Below, one piece after another: positions 6,923-7,854 of a stretch of 7,854 nucleotides of DNA. A program made the position numbers and the translations under genes. The stretch's first letter is position 1. Each line of letters opens with the position of its first letter. The DNA lies in assembly GCA_025966355.1 (NCBI GenBank), contig JAICWZ010000073.1:1-7854 (forward strand). The letters are read 5' to 3'. The stretch comes from Thermomicrobiaceae bacterium. Its GTDB lineage: Bacteria > Chloroflexota > Chloroflexia > Thermomicrobiales > Thermomicrobiaceae. The notes beneath the pieces were generated by a model. It was not told where the DNA came from and made no database searches. It saw only the letters and a program-made list of their open reading frames with translations.

Positions 6923-6963
6923 ACGACCGCGCCAATGGGGTGTGTTACACTCCGCCGCGGCGG
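6923..6963 (+). promoter_or_regulatory. Candidate promoter and GC palindrome ahead of the permease operon
   Basis: TACACT (6946-6951) is a four-of-six match to a -10 box, with a weak -35 (ACGACC, 6923-6928) 17 bp upstream. Transcription would start near 6958, about 50 bases before the GTG at 7008. The perfect 12-bp palindrome CCGCCGCGGCGG (6952-6963) spans the predicted start site and could be an operator, although such GC palindromes are common by chance in GC-rich DNA. Confidence 0.3.
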
Positions 6964-7007
6964 GCGCGCGGCCGCCGGAACAGCGCAAAGTGGGGAGGGT
7001 TGGGCTG

Positions 7008-7854
7008 GTGAGCCAGATCGTTGCACGACTTGGACAAGCGATCCTCACCATTTTCGGTGCGCTCACGATTGTCTTCCTGATCATGCGTCTGACACCCGGC
7101 GATCCGGTGCAGATCATGCTCGGCGACTATGTCACCCCCGAACTAACGGCCACGATTCGCAAGCAATACGGCCTCGACCGGCCGCTGCCGGTTCAGTACT
7201 ACACCTTTATCAAGAACACCGTCACCGGCAACTTTGGTCAGTCGATTACCCAGCAGACGAGCGTGATGACCGTCATCCGCGCCTCGCTCCCGTACACGGT
7301 CGAGCTCGCGATCGCGGCCATGTTCGCCACCTGTCTTATCGGCATACCGCTCGGGGTGATCGCCGCGCTGAACCGAAACAAATTCGCCGATTTCGCGGCG
7401 ATGATCATCGCCTTGCTTGGCGTGGCGACACCCGGCTTCTTCCTGGCGTTGCTCATGATCTATCTGCTCAGCTATCGGCTTGGCTGGTTTCCGGTGCAGG
7501 GCGCCGGTTCGGGAGGGATCGGATCGAACATTCACCACCTGATCCTGCCCGCCGTGGCGCTCGGCTTTGAATCGTCCGCGCTCGTCGCACGTACCACGCG
7601 CTCGGCGCTGCTGGCCGTGCTCGGTGAGGACTATATTCGCACCGCCAGCGCCAAAGGACTCTCGAACTTCACCGTCGTGCGCGCCCATGCCCTGCGCGCC
7701 GCGCTCGTGCCGATTCTCGCAGTACTCGGCCTCTACTTCGGCCAGCTGCTTGGTGGTGCCGGCATTGCCGAGATTGTCTTCGGTCGTCCTGGCCTCGGCA
7801 AGCTGCTGATCGACGCCATCCTGCAACGCGATTACCCGCTTTCTCAGGCATTGA
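7008..7854 (+). CDS. DppB-type ABC transporter permease (peptide/nickel family), 3'-truncated by the window edge
   Basis: This is an inner-membrane channel subunit of a peptide/opine/nickel ABC importer; 282 residues are visible, about 25-50 short of the usual family length. It reads in frame to the last base without a stop. TM1 (about 9-28) is followed by the family's LTPGDP segment, then a periplasmic stretch containing YGLDRPLPVQYY and GNFGQSI. Further helices lie at about 97-120, 130-154, 176-196 and 233-255. The binding-protein-dependent transport (EAA) loop that docks with the ATPase is clear: EDYIRTASAKGLS (207-219) then HALRAALVP (227-235). GTG 7008 is chosen because GGGGAGG (6992-6998) lies nine bases upstream and the N-terminus matches the family; an in-frame GTG at 6990 sits too close to that site. 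In such operons a DppC-type permease and one or two ATPases usually follow. No substrate-binding protein gene lies directly upstream. The substrate cannot be assigned. Confidence 0.93.
   Translation, partial: MSQIVARLGQAILTIFGALTIVFLIMRLTPGDPVQIMLGDYVTPELTATIRKQYGLDRPLPVQYYTFIKNTVTGNFGQSITQQTSVMTVIRASLPYTVELAIAAMFATCLIGIPLGVIAALNRNKFADFAAMIIALLGVATPGFFLALLMIYLLSYRLGWFPVQGAGSGGIGSNIHHLILPAVALGFESSALVARTTRSALLAVLGEDYIRTASAKGLSNFTVVRAHALRAALVPILAVLGLYFGQLLGGAGIAEIVFGRPGLGKLLIDAILQRDYPLSQAL

Noticed and set aside
6935..7570. Plus-strand open frame of 211 codons starting at ATG 6935.
   Set aside because: It overlaps the permease in another frame, has no ribosome binding site, and its Arg/His-rich product resembles no family.
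7143..7826. Long minus-strand open frame (227 codons) opposite the permease.
   Set aside because: It is antisense to a clear DppB-type coding sequence, low in hydrophobic structure and rich in Arg, Glu and Gly, as expected for a GC-rich shadow frame.

Overview
The window is one-directional: every gene I can support lies on the + strand. Its GC-rich codon use, short intergenic regions, mixed ATG/GTG starts with strong purine-rich ribosome binding sites, and soluble GAF-type sensor kinases suggest a high-GC soil or thermophile-type bacterium. A member of Chloroflexota (Thermomicrobia/Sphaerobacter-like) or a related lineage would fit. This is an inference from style; no marker gene is present to prove it.

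Layout: (1) 1-969, the C-terminal part of a soluble GAF-type sensor histidine kinase, cut by the window start. (2) 1235-3517, a complete 12-helix RND-superfamily exporter of the MMPL type, preceded by a 265-base leader with a candidate promoter and an imperfect palindrome, and closed by a clear rho-independent terminator. (3) 3680-4093, a small cysteine-based phosphatase of the tyrosine/dual-specificity type with an atypical active-site loop. (4) 4094-4510, an intergenic stretch holding an 11-bp inverted repeat. (5) 4511-6796, a complete soluble PAS-GAF-GAF-HisKA-HATPase sensor kinase. (6) 6797-7007, an intergenic stretch with a probable terminator, nested inverted repeats and a candidate promoter. 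(7) 7008-7854, the start of a DppB-type permease of a peptide/nickel-family ABC importer, cut by the window end.

How they work together: the exporter and phosphatase each look like separate transcription units, flanked by two kinases that share the same HisKA-HATPase architecture and are probably paralogues. Neither kinase has a visible response regulator, so both look like orphan sensors signalling to partners elsewhere. The permease most likely opens a separate transport operon continuing to the right (second permease and ATPases expected). I see no mobile element, CRISPR array, tRNA or rRNA, and no convincing evidence of a novel multi-gene system. The most interesting items are the atypical phosphatase loop, the inverted repeats upstream of the second kinase and the permease, and the paired orphan kinases.
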